Positions 7,408 to 15,916 of a DNA stretch of 64,000 bases are shown here, one piece after another (position 1 is the first letter of the stretch; every line of letters begins with the position of its first letter). Position numbers and translations under genes: made by a program. Source of the DNA: Verrucomicrobiota bacterium (GTDB lineage: Bacteria > Verrucomicrobiota > Verrucomicrobiia > Limisphaerales > PALSA-1396); contig JACQFP010000069.1 of assembly GCA_016200005.1 (NCBI GenBank), forward strand, positions 24,533 to 88,532, read 5' to 3'. The notes under the pieces are model-generated. The model searched no databases, was not told the origin of the DNA, and saw nothing but the letters and a program-made list of their open reading frames with translations.

Positions 7408-9675
7408 TCAGGTGTCGTCCAGAAATTCCTGATGCAATCGAGCGGGAATATAACTGCGGGTCTTGTTGAGCACCGCGCACACATTTGCTTTCGATTCTGC
7501 CAGTAATGCGCTCGCGTGTTTGACGACTTCCTGGCGGGTCTTCTCCGATTCGATGATGAGCACCGTCATATCCATGAAACCGGCAAGACGCGCCGTCGCA
7601 CTGGTCTGGCTGACCTGGGGCATGTCAAAGATGATGTAATCGTAGTCGCTGGCCCTGAGTTTGGGCATCAAACTCGCAAAGCGCCGGGGCAGGGCGGCCG
7701 GGAGTTTGTCGTTGTCCGTCCGTTCAGTGGCGAAGTAAAGGTTAGCCTGAACCATTGCGCTTTCCATCGTCTCACTTCGCAAGGCCTCCTCCAACCCACA
7801 GTCAGGTGTGCCCTTGAAGAACTGCTGCGCCGCCGCCTGCTCGAGATTCATATCGACCAACAGAACTTTTCCGCCTCCCGTTTCCGATAGGGATGCGGCC
7901 AGACCGCCCGCAACGCTGGAAACGCCAGCGCCTTTGCCACAGCTTGTCACCGCGACGAGCTTCGGTTTGTGGTTAAGATTCCGAACCTCAAAGTAAACCA
8001 GCAGCCGGTCTCGCAACCCTTCAAAAAAACAGCGCAGGGGGTGGCGCTGATCCCAAGCAGCGACTTGCGTCGTGCCAGCTTTTCCGGACGGCATCATTTT
8101 GCCGGCAAGCTCAAGCGCGGCGCCTCTTACATCGCTCAAACGCAGGCGTGCCTTCCCCGTAGCTCGTGGAAGCAGGCGGTTTCCATTTCGGCGCAGGTCG
8201 GGAATGGAAATAAACAAGGGCAGTTGCAACTTTGTCTCGACTTCGCCCGGTCGCTTCACGGAACGATCCAGAAACAGCTCGATCAGAAAGGCCAGAGCAA
8301 CCCCGCAAACTGCGGGGATTACCGCCAGCATCGTCACCTTTTTTTTGAAGGGTTTTGACCACCCCATAACCGGAGGCGAGGGCGATTGAAGAATGCCGAT
8401 GTTCGGGGCTTTTCCAGATCCCAAGGCGTCCTCAATCCGGGACTGATCCAGATTGGCCGAAAAGTATTTGAGGTCGGCTTCCTGAAGCTCTTTCTTCCGT
8501 TGTAGTTCCTGGATGGGTCCTTCCAGCTCTTCGAGCTTGGTCGCTTCCGCCTGAATCTTGGCCAATTGCGAATTCAGAACCTCGATTTTCAATTTGAGCG
8601 CCTTTACCTGAACCAAGTCAGAGGACGGATCAACCGAAATCCCTCCCGATGGCCCCCCAAACCTCGGGGAGGAATTGGCCAAACTTGCAAGCCGCGGGTG
8701 CATTTCCTCAAGCTCCTGCTTGCGCCTCTCTGTTCCCGCGATCTGCTCCCGCACCTCACGGACTAAACTGGTGTTCTCCGTGAATTGAACCAAAAGCTCC
8801 TGCTCTTTTTGTGTTAACCGATCGAGACGCGCGCAGATTGTTTTATATTCCTTAACCTGTTCCGAGGGAATTTGCGGCTCCGTATTGGTCGCTTCTAAAC
8901 TGGCAGGCACGAGCCCGGTCGTTTCCTCCAACCTGGCCTGACGCTCTGCCAATTCGGCTTGAGCGCTAAAGAGATCTCCGCGGACCCTCGAAATTTGCTC
9001 CGTCCAGGCCCTCTTCGCATCCTCCAGGGAGGTGACTCCGGCCTTGCTCTTGGCTGCCCTAAGCTCCTTTTCCGTTTGGGCCAGATCGGTACGCAGCCGT
9101 TCGGTCTCCTGGCTCACGAAGTCACCAAATATCCCAGCCGTTTGATGCATTTCCTTATGCTTCTTAACATAGGCGACGATGACTTTGCGAAGTACCTCTC
9201 GAGTGACTTCAGGATCCGGATGCTCATAGAAAACCGAAATCACACTGCCGTCGGGAGACGGTACGACCTCCATCATACCCAGCACCCGGCCAGCGGCCTG
9301 GTCGCGGTTCGTGTTCCCCCCCCCTTCACCCAGGATCTTGTCCGCCCCAACCGTCTCAACCACTTGTTGCGCCACATCCAGGCTCTTCAAAATCTGGGCT
9401 TCAGTCTTGAGAATGCTCGCTCCCTCCCCTTCGGGTGATCTCGTGGGCGCGTCACTTCCCGGCGGCGTCAGCGCCTTGGCTTGCGCGACGTAGCGGATGT
9501 ACAACTTGGCCTCGGAACGGTAACGTGGCGGCTTGATCGCGAATACGGCAACCGCCCCCAACACGCCGATTGCAGAAAACAGAATGATAGTCCACTTCTG
9601 CCGAAACAACACAAAGTAGATATCGTCCAAAGCCATCCCATGGGGCTTATCATCTTGTTCTCTATCATCTTTCAT
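7408..9675 (-). CDS. Wzz-type chain-length protein fused to a tyrosine-kinase-like domain
   Basis: Inner-membrane polysaccharide co-polymerase of 755 residues. A Wzz domain with a first membrane helix (about residues 25-45, KWTIILFSAIGVLGAVAVF) leads into a long periplasmic coiled coil. A second helix lies near 450-475, followed by a cytoplasmic BY-kinase-like domain. The kinase part looks degenerate. The Walker A position reads CGKGAGVSS, lacking the usual GK(S/T), Walker A' reads VLLVDMN, and Walker B is YIIFDMP. The C-terminal tail has one tyrosine instead of a Tyr cluster. It may therefore bind nucleotide poorly or act as a scaffold. I chose ATG at 9675; a TTG at 9735 would add 20 residues. 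Confidence 0.87.
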   Translation of the reverse strand: MKDDREQDDKPHGMALDDIYFVLFRQKWTIILFSAIGVLGAVAVFAIKPPRYRSEAKLYIRYVAQAKALTPPGSDAPTRSPEGEGASILKTEAQILKSLDVAQQVVETVGADKILGEGGGNTNRDQAAGRVLGMMEVVPSPDGSVISVFYEHPDPEVTREVLRKVIVAYVKKHKEMHQTAGIFGDFVSQETERLRTDLAQTEKELRAAKSKAGVTSLEDAKRAWTEQISRVRGDLFSAQAELAERQARLEETTGLVPASLEATNTEPQIPSEQVKEYKTICARLDRLTQKEQELLVQFTENTSLVREVREQIAGTERRKQELEEMHPRLASLANSSPRFGGPSGGISVDPSSDLVQVKALKLKIEVLNSQLAKIQAEATKLEELEGPIQELQRKKELQEADLKYFSANLDQSRIEDALGSGKAPNIGILQSPSPPVMGWSKPFKKKVTMLAVIPAVCGVALAFLIELFLDRSVKRPGEVETKLQLPLFISIPDLRRNGNRLLPRATGKARLRLSDVRGAALELAGKMMPSGKAGTTQVAAWDQRHPLRCFFEGLRDRLLVYFEVRNLNHKPKLVAVTSCGKGAGVSSVAGGLAASLSETGGGKVLLVDMNLEQAAAQQFFKGTPDCGLEEALRSETMESAMVQANLYFATERTDNDKLPAALPRRFASLMPKLRASDYDYIIFDMPQVSQTSATARLAGFMDMTVLIIESEKTRQEVVKHASALLAESKANVCAVLNKTRSYIPARLHQEFLDDT

Positions 9676-9892
9676 GTTGCTTCGTCTGCTTTCATCAAGC
9701 AAAGGAGAATTACGAAGAATCCTCCTATGTCTCAACGTTGGGCTTTGTCGTAATTACTTGCGCCAGCCAAGGCTGAGCATCTCATGTCCATTACCGATAG
9801 CAAGGCTCATCAGACTTCCATTGGGGCTGGCAGGAAGGGTTCCAGAACCAAGGCCAAACGGGCGTAGCTGCCAATCGGATTCCGACAAACTC

Positions 9893-10426
9893 CTACACGC
9901 TTTGCGCGGGTGCGAAATTTCGACGTGCTGGAACTCTGAGTGGAATCGATTTCAGCACTCGGGCCGGATTGCCGGCCACCACGGCGCCTGCCGGCACATC
10001 TTTGGTGACCACACTGCCAGCGCCGACCAGGGCATTCTCGCCGATGGTGATGCCACACAGCAACGTGGCGCCGGACCCGATTGAGGCGCATCGCTTGACC
10101 AAGGTCGGGATGCACTTCCAATTCGACTCGGTTTGCAGTTTGCCCGTCACATCGGTGGCGCGGGGGTAAAGGTCGTTGACAAACGTAACGTTGTGCCCAA
10201 CAAAAACCTCGTCTTCCAAAGTCACACCCTCACAAATGAACGTATGGCTGGAGATTTTGCAGCGGTCACCAACTTTGACCCCTTTTTGAATTTCCACGAA
10301 CGTCCCGATCTTCACGTCGTTTCCGATTTCACAGCCGTACAGGTTGGTGAAGTCGTAGATGCGAACGTTCTTGCCAAGCTTCACATTGGAAGCGATTCGC
10401 TGCAGGGGTTGTGGTGGTAAATTCAT
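9893..10426 (-). CDS. Hexapeptide-repeat acetyltransferase (WbpD/WlbB-like)
   Basis: Left-handed beta-helix acyltransferase of 177 residues. Successive hexapeptides are visible from VKLGKNVRIYDFTNLYGC through VEIQKGVKVGDRCKI to TIGENALVGAGSVV, and the family ending VVAGNPARVLKS is present. The FVNDLYPRA segment matches the loop of WbpD/WlbB enzymes, which acetylate the 3-amino group of UDP-GlcNAc3N-acid. It starts 24 bp after the stop of the neighbouring Gfo/Idh/MocA gene, as wbpB and wbpD often neighbour each other. A 3-N-acetyltransferase role is likely but inferred from family and neighbours. Confidence 0.88.
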   Translation of the reverse strand: MNLPPQPLQRIASNVKLGKNVRIYDFTNLYGCEIGNDVKIGTFVEIQKGVKVGDRCKISSHTFICEGVTLEDEVFVGHNVTFVNDLYPRATDVTGKLQTESNWKCIPTLVKRCASIGSGATLLCGITIGENALVGAGSVVTKDVPAGAVVAGNPARVLKSIPLRVPARRNFAPAQSV

Positions 10427-10450
10427 GAGTCAATACAACTCATCCTATGT

Positions 10451-11614
10451 TCATACACTCACCGGCAGTCTTTGATCAGTTTGAAGCGACCGTGTTGCCC
10501 TCCTTGCCGGTTCAGGCACCGATGGCTGTGGCACGGTTCCGACCGTCACCTTCACGGAGATGTCTCCGTTTGGATGGACATCGCCGTTGGGTCGGTGTGA
10601 CAGATCAATTGGAGCGCCGCCTCGTTTCAGAGATTCCGAGGATGCCTCAAGAATCTGAACCAGTTCCAGCCCCCGCTTGCCGCTCGTCAGCGGGATGGTG
10701 CCTTGCTTGATGCAATCGAGAAAGTGCTGACATTCGACCTTCAGCGGTTCCTCCTGTTTGATATAGGGAATATGCACGTCACCATAATGGTAGGCGTAAT
10801 GGAATTCACCAAACGTATCGTAGTGCGGCGGCCTTTCGACTCGGGCGTCGAAAATCCGGATCTTTTCCATCGGCGCAATGTCGTCATACACGATCATTCG
10901 CTTGCTGCCAACAATCGTCATCTCCCTCACCTTGCGCGGGTCGAGCCAACTGCTGTGAATGATGGCCGTTCGTTGCTTGGGAAAGCTGAGGCACATGGTG
11001 GTCACGTCTTCCACGCCCGGCGTGATGTGAGCACTGCCGCGGCAGTTTATCGTGACGGGTTGTTCCCCCATGATGTATTGAATGATCGAGATATCATGCG
11101 GGGCCAAGTCCCACGCTACATTGATGTCCTTCTGGAAAAGGCCCAGGTTAAGTCGTCGGGCTGAAATGTACCGGATTTCACCAATGTCACCGGCATCGAC
11201 GGTTTCCTTGATCTTTCTCACGGCGGGTGAATAAAGGAAGGTATGGCCGACCATCAACACCAAACCCTGCTTTCGCGCAATTTCAATCAATTCTTCACAT
11301 TCATGAGAGGAGGTGGTGATCGGTTTTTCGATGAACGTGTGTTTCCCCGCCAGCAGGCTCGCTTTCGCCATCGGGTAATGCGTCCTGACCGCGGTGGCTA
11401 TGACCACGGCATCCAAGCCACTGCCGTTCAACATGTGGCTGTAATCTGTCGCACCCTCGACTTCTGGGTACAACGACTTAAGATGTGTGAGGCGCGCCTG
11501 GCTGATGTCGCACATCATTTTCAGATTGCAATCGGGTAAAGATCGGAAGTTGCGTACCAGATTTGGCCCCCAGTATCCGCAACCTACTACACCGATATTT
11601 ATTGGGTTTTTCAT
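10451..11614 (-). CDS. Gfo/Idh/MocA oxidoreductase (WbpB/WlbA-like)
   Basis: NAD-dependent sugar oxidoreductase of 387 residues. The Rossmann motif INIGVVGCGYWGPNLVRNF is at the N-terminus, and FIEKPITTS near residue 95 is the EKP signature. In UDP-GlcNAc(3NAc)A biosynthesis the WbpB step makes the 3-keto sugar, which an aminotransferase and then WbpD modify. The start ATG at 11614 is well supported by AAGGAG at 11622-11627, seven bases upstream. Longer reading upstream is possible but has no conserved residues. The last about 30 residues are rich in Pro, Asp and Arg and look like a loose tail. Confidence 0.9.
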   Translation of the reverse strand: MKNPINIGVVGCGYWGPNLVRNFRSLPDCNLKMMCDISQARLTHLKSLYPEVEGATDYSHMLNGSGLDAVVIATAVRTHYPMAKASLLAGKHTFIEKPITTSSHECEELIEIARKQGLVLMVGHTFLYSPAVRKIKETVDAGDIGEIRYISARRLNLGLFQKDINVAWDLAPHDISIIQYIMGEQPVTINCRGSAHITPGVEDVTTMCLSFPKQRTAIIHSSWLDPRKVREMTIVGSKRMIVYDDIAPMEKIRIFDARVERPPHYDTFGEFHYAYHYGDVHIPYIKQEEPLKVECQHFLDCIKQGTIPLTSGKRGLELVQILEASSESLKRGGAPIDLSHRPNGDVHPNGDISVKVTVGTVPQPSVPEPARRATRSLQTDQRLPVSV

Positions 11615-11703
11615 ATTACGACTCCTTGTTACGACTCCGTTTTCTATGTTTCCTTCTGTGTTCAAACGTCTCTCCTGTTCATCCCGGTAACTGCATGGAA
11701 AGA

Positions 11704-12498
11704 TTATTGTGGCATGGACTGCTGATTGACATCCCTGGTTGGAAGTATGATTCCCGACCGGCCACGACCAGCGAATGAACTTCCTTTGTGCCGCGTCTCC
11801 TGTAGTTGCATTATCAGGGCCGGGATGGTTCTGAGAATGATTTTGAAGTCCAGCCACAGATTCTTGTTTCTCACGTAGTTGATGTCCAACTGGATCATTT
11901 CCACGAAAGTGGTTCGGTTCTTGCCACTGACCTGCCACAGTCCGGTCAGCCCGGGCAATGTATTGAATCGTTCTCGCTGCCACGGAAGATATTTGTCATA
12001 CTCGTAGGGCAGACAGGGACGTGGACCTACCAGGCTCATGTCCCCTAGCAGCACATTGATTATTTGAGGCAGTTCATCCAGCCCGGAGGAACGAAGCAGC
12101 AAACCCAAGGGGATGAGCCGCGGGTCGCCTTGCGTATCCATTTTGACCATGGGCACATCCGAACTCATCAGGTGATTTAGATGGCCTTGGTGTACTGTCG
12201 TGTCAGCACCAACAACCATGGTGCGAAACTTGAAGCACGTAAATCGTCTGCCCAGGTAACCGACGCGCTCCTGCCTGAACAAAACCGGCCCGGCGGAAAC
12301 AGCCCGAATCAACAAAGCGATGAACAACATCAACGGAAACAGCAAGGGCAGGGCCACCAGAATTGCAGCCATGTCGAGCACTCGCTTCCAACGTGGAATT
12401 TTCATGCAAAGCTCCGCACTTGCAGGTTGGGACGAATCCTCGCCCGACCCACTCTCACGCTCCGGACGCACCCCCGGAGTTTTATTTCTTGCCCCCAT
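11704..12498 (-). CDS. Undecaprenyl-phosphate sugar-1-phosphate transferase (Bac_transf)
   Basis: Initiating membrane transferase that loads the first sugar phosphate onto undecaprenyl phosphate. It is the short monotopic form of 264 residues: a variable 30-residue N-terminal extension, one hydrophobic helix (about 40-68), then the catalytic domain. Motifs include GPVLFRQERVGYLGRRF, CFKFRTMVVGAD, SGLDELPQIINVLLGDMSL, VGPRPCLPYE and LPGLTGLWQVSGKNR. It starts six bases after the NusG-like gene, so it is the first enzyme gene of the operon, matching its first step in assembly. The sugar cannot be told from the sequence. Confidence 0.93.
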   Translation of the reverse strand: MGARNKTPGVRPERESGSGEDSSQPASAELCMKIPRWKRVLDMAAILVALPLLFPLMLFIALLIRAVSAGPVLFRQERVGYLGRRFTCFKFRTMVVGADTTVHQGHLNHLMSSDVPMVKMDTQGDPRLIPLGLLLRSSGLDELPQIINVLLGDMSLVGPRPCLPYEYDKYLPWQRERFNTLPGLTGLWQVSGKNRTTFVEMIQLDINYVRNKNLWLDFKIILRTIPALIMQLQETRHKGSSFAGRGRSGIILPTRDVNQQSMPQ

Positions 12499-12504
12499 CT
12501 CAAC

Positions 12505-13077
12505 TTAATCCTGCAACACCGCTCGCTGCGGTGCTGCCAAAAACGGCACCCGGTCCGCCACGCTGTTTTTCTCCAGCACGACCAAACCCCGATCGACCTC
12601 CACCGCAGTGGGGCGGCCCAGAACGTCGAGTAAAACCTGAACGCGCTGTCTTGCGGGCATCACCCGCAGAACAAAAGCACGCATACCGACAAAAGCCCCA
12701 TCGGCGACGAGCACCTCCGCCCCAGGTGAGAGAAGGTCATCAACCGTGATGGGATCTTGCGTCTCGAAACACTCCTGTAACTCCTCGATGACCGAATCCG
12801 GAATTGCCGGAATCCGGTCCGCGAAGTGAACGATATTGCTTACCCCGTACGTGTATTTGATCTCGTCCAGCCGCTCTCCAATCACGCAACGGACAAAAAG
12901 ATAACAAGGGAACAGCGGTTCGATGACCCGCACCACGCCACGGCGGGTCGCCCTTTCAACCCGCAGACGGGGATGGAAAACTTCCAATTTCAGGTGCTTG
13001 CGCAGATTCGCCGCGGCAATGTGTTCATGCTTCGGCTTTGTGCGCGCGCAATACCAGGCTGGGGCGTTGGTTTGCAT
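12505..13077 (-). CDS. NusG-like transcription antiterminator (RfaH/UpxY type)
   Basis: Specialised NusG paralogue of 190 residues with an NGN domain and a KOW domain. The NGN domain runs from WYCARTKPKHEHIAAANL through LFPCYLFVR to GVSNIVHF (residues about 8-85); the KOW region is about 120-165 (GAEVLVADGAFVGMRAFVL). Such proteins ride with RNA polymerase and help it through long polysaccharide operons. Its position as first gene of the leftward operon supports that job. I selected ATG at 13077, eight residues before the conserved WYCAR. An in-frame extension to 13242 is unlike NusG. Confidence 0.9.
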   Translation of the reverse strand: MQTNAPAWYCARTKPKHEHIAAANLRKHLKLEVFHPRLRVERATRRGVVRVIEPLFPCYLFVRCVIGERLDEIKYTYGVSNIVHFADRIPAIPDSVIEELQECFETQDPITVDDLLSPGAEVLVADGAFVGMRAFVLRVMPARQRVQVLLDVLGRPTAVEVDRGLVVLEKNSVADRVPFLAAPQRAVLQD

Positions 13078-13524
13078 TTTCAGCGTTGAAAGGTGGCGCA
13101 GGGACCGCGGTAATTCGTCGGAGTGGCTTGCCGACACTGAGCATTCGAGATTCTTGGCGCCAATCCTTCCAAGAACAATGCCCATGACAGGCGCAGGAGG
13201 CAGATTACACCGGAACCCATAACACAATACCTTGTCGCCCACGGAAAAACCGAATTCTGGAACAACCTCGCGACAGGAGCACGATCGGATGTCCGGCCAA
13301 GAACTTCCCGCATGTTGAATATAGTGAATCTCACCGGCATGAATCTACACACCATCCGCAGCAAATGTCTGTCGTGGCCTACCCTCATTCTTTTGTAGCG
13401 GCGGCCGGGACAAACCTTCATGACTGCTGCTTCACCACGCCGATTAGGAGAGGTCGGAATCGATCAAACCATCCAAGGTGTTGAAGCGGCGGCGGCGCGC
13501 CGGGTTGGAGAATGCGTCGTGACC
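13078..13524 (-). other. Leader region of the polysaccharide operon
   Basis: About 450 bp between the response-regulator gene and the NusG-like gene, where the main promoter of the leftward operon should lie. I looked for an ops/JUMPstart-like element (GGCGGTAGC) on the transcribed strand and did not find a convincing one. A TATATT on the minus strand near 13319-13324 could be a -10 box but has no good -35 partner. Small open frames here have no recognisable domain. Confidence 0.4.
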
Positions 13525-14226
13525 TCAGGGATTCGGACTACTAGCCTGCGAGGCGACATGCCAGCGGATGGCGTATTGAAGCAGATCGAGGGCGTCTTTG
13601 AGATTCAGCTTTTCCTTGATGCGCGCGCGATAAGTTTCCACCGTGCTGACATCAATGTGCAGTTCTGCGGCAATCTGACGGGTGCTGCGCCCTGCCCCGA
13701 TGAATTCGAAAACTTGCAACTCCCGATCCGTCAAACAATCCAAGGGGAAACCCGTAGTGGGGCGGGAACGACCGGCGATCCGGGAGGCCACGCGCGCGGC
13801 CGCCTTTTCACTCCAATAAATCTCGCCATTCAAAATCTGCCGGATGGCCACGAGAATCTTTGTGGCGGCTTCCTGTTTGGTAATGTACCCGCGCGCGCCG
13901 GCGCGGATCGCCCGTTCTGCGTGAAGATCCTCGTCGTGCGCGGAGAGCACCAGAATTTGTACTTTTGGATAACGGGTGCGAAGGTCTTTGATGAGTTCCA
14001 TCCCGTCGGAGTTTTTCAAAGTCAGATCTATAATGGCCAGTTGCGGTTTCGAGGCCGCCACCGCCAACAAAGCCTGCTCACGATCTTCCGCTTCGCCGCA
14101 AACCATCAAATCACGTTCGCGTTCGATAACCCCCTTCAACGACAAGCGCACCAGCGGATGGTCATCAATGATCAGAATGCGGGTATGGCTGTGATTACCC
14201 GTCTGATTGTGTTTGGCATCTTTCAT
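13525..14226 (-). CDS. NarL/FixJ-family response regulator
   Basis: Two-domain transcription regulator of 233 residues. The receiver starts TRILIIDDHPLVRLSLKG with acidic pair D21/D22, phosphoacceptor D67 (LAIIDLTL) and the conserved Lys in GYITKQ. The C-terminal LuxR-type helix-turn-helix (about 160-225) reads LTDRELQVFEFIGAG, then TVETYRARIKEKL. It lies directly upstream of, and on the same strand as, the polysaccharide operon, which makes that operon a likely target (inference). No sensor kinase gene is adjacent. An ordinary, apparently phosphorylatable regulator, in contrast to the one at 21621-22955. Confidence 0.92.
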   Translation of the reverse strand: MKDAKHNQTGNHSHTRILIIDDHPLVRLSLKGVIERERDLMVCGEAEDREQALLAVAASKPQLAIIDLTLKNSDGMELIKDLRTRYPKVQILVLSAHDEDLHAERAIRAGARGYITKQEAATKILVAIRQILNGEIYWSEKAAARVASRIAGRSRPTTGFPLDCLTDRELQVFEFIGAGRSTRQIAAELHIDVSTVETYRARIKEKLNLKDALDLLQYAIRWHVASQASSPNP

Positions 14227-14598
14227 CTGCGTCTTTAAGATTCAATCTGGAAACCCATTCGCCGCCACCAAAAATCCTGATTCGATTCATCGCTGTTAAC
14301 CCACTTTTACAGACATTACTTATGCCGCCACGAGTCTCGAATTGCAAGCCAGAAGAAATTATTTGCGCTGACTCGCACGCGCACCACTTTGTACAGAGTG
14401 CACACGGCCAGTCCTGGGCGGTTGAATGGCGCTTGGCGCTTTCCAGGAATATTCACGCTGGGCCTCAGCCAAATCTTCACACCGAGGATGGCACACCCGT
14501 CGCAACAGCGCCAACGTCAGCCAGCACCGCGCCAGCGCGGATTGCTTGCCCCACCGCGAAGGCACTGGCAACCAAACTCGCGTCTCACGCCTGGCCGC
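14227..14598. other. Intergenic region without a recognised gene
   Basis: About 370 bp between the start of the response-regulator gene and the end of the Tat-exported oxidoreductase gene. It should contain the regulator's promoter. Short open frames occur on both strands, but none has a family motif, a plausible ribosome site or a signal sequence. No strong hairpin was seen. Confidence 0.5.
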
Positions 14599-15771
14599 TC
14601 AACTCACAATCGGCCATTTGAAAGTGGACGTCAGCGCGATGCGTCTGCCGGTTTCCTGTGACGCGCGTGCGGCAGTGATGATTTCCAAGACGTGCAGCGC
14701 CTGCTCCGGCGTCACCAGCAACTCCTTTCCAGTGACGAGACACTCGGCAGCCAACGCCGCGCCTTGCTGCCAGATGTAACCTTCCGCGTCCGTCACATGG
14801 CGCTCGAGTTTCGGTTGTTGCTTCGTCGCCAGATCGACGCCTTGCGGTGCCCAATCGTAACCCACCAAACCCATAAACCCGCCCGAACCGACAATCGTAA
14901 TGGTGTGCCGCTGTTCGCCGCGTCCGTCGTGGCCATGCGGGTTGAAGTAATTGAAGCCCGACTGCACGTGCGAAATGACGCCCTTGCCGTGGTCGAGCAA
15001 CACCATCGCGTTGTCTTCCTCGGTCACCTTGATCTTACCCTTCTCCGTGATGTCCCGCTCCGCCGTGACGATGCTCAACATTGCCGTGACGTGTTTCACC
15101 GGGCCGAGCAATCCGGTCAGCGACGTGATGTTGTAAACCATCAGGTCCGGCATGCTGCCACCACCCTTTTCGTAAAAGAAGGAAGACCAGTTCGGCCCTT
15201 CGTGTCCATAGTCCGCGTGCGCCGCCGCGACGCGTCCGAGAGCGCCTTGCGCCAGTGTACGCGCCATGAATGCGAACTGCGGACTTTGCACCGTGATCGG
15301 CGCGCCCCACAGTCGCCGGTTCTTTTTCCTGGCCAAGGCCAGAAGTGCTTGGCCGGCGGCGAGTGAGTTGGCGATGGGCTTTTCGCTCCAAACATGTTTG
15401 CCCGCTTCGAGCGCCTGCCGGTTCAAATGCTCATGCTCCTGCATGTCCGTAAGATCGATGAGAAAGTCGAACGGCTCGCCCGCCAGCATCTTGTCGATGT
15501 GCGGATAGTGATGCGCCACTTTGAATTCTTCCGCCCGCTTGCGCGCGCGCTCCGGTCGGATGTCGCACAAACTCACGACCTCGACATAAGGACATTTCGT
15601 GAGCACCGGCAGATAAGAACCCGACACGCTGCCGCACCCGATTATGCCGGTACGGATGCGCTTGGTGTCATCGGCCACTGCGGTCACGGCGCCAGACGCC
15701 ACGGCGGCACCGGCGAGTAAAGTTGTCTTCGCGAATTCACGACGGGTTATTTGATGGGCTTGCGTCTTCAT
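14599..15771 (-). CDS. Tat-exported Gfo/Idh/MocA family oxidoreductase
   Basis: Periplasmic sugar or polyol oxidoreductase of 390 residues. The N-terminus QITRREFAKTTLLAG followed by an Ala-rich stretch is a twin-arginine signal, so the enzyme is exported folded, probably with its NAD(P) cofactor bound. The Rossmann motif TGIIGCGSVSGSYLPVL follows, and WSEKPIANS carries the EKP signature. ATG 15771 is supported by AAGGAA about seven bases upstream. It is divergent from the GH16 gene at 15917, sharing a 145-bp promoter region, so the two may be co-regulated in glycan use. The substrate is unknown. Confidence 0.9.
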   Translation of the reverse strand: MKTQAHQITRREFAKTTLLAGAAVASGAVTAVADDTKRIRTGIIGCGSVSGSYLPVLTKCPYVEVVSLCDIRPERARKRAEEFKVAHHYPHIDKMLAGEPFDFLIDLTDMQEHEHLNRQALEAGKHVWSEKPIANSLAAGQALLALARKKNRRLWGAPITVQSPQFAFMARTLAQGALGRVAAAHADYGHEGPNWSSFFYEKGGGSMPDLMVYNITSLTGLLGPVKHVTAMLSIVTAERDITEKGKIKVTEEDNAMVLLDHGKGVISHVQSGFNYFNPHGHDGRGEQRHTITIVGSGGFMGLVGYDWAPQGVDLATKQQPKLERHVTDAEGYIWQQGAALAAECLVTGKELLVTPEQALHVLEIITAARASQETGRRIALTSTFKWPIVS

Positions 15772-15916
15772 CGATTTGGTTCCTTTATTCTGTACCCTTG
15801 TCAGGGCCTTGGCGGTGTTGAAATTGCGACTCGCTTCGCGGCGCGCATGGGCACCAACGCGCGTTCGGAAGGCCTCGCGATTGACAAAAAGCTCTGCGCA
15901 CGCTCCCCTTGCCTTC

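Noticed and set aside
13080..13421. Possible leader protein of 113 codons upstream of the NusG-like gene
   Set aside because: Overlaps the gene's likely 5' region, rich in Arg/Cys/Met, no recognisable family and no ribosome site.
13078..13524. ops/JUMPstart element for the NusG paralogue
   Set aside because: No sequence close enough to GGCGGTAGC on the transcribed strand.
13420..14238. Plus-strand open frame of 272 codons opposite the NarL regulator
   Set aside because: Antisense to an intact response regulator and without conserved segments.
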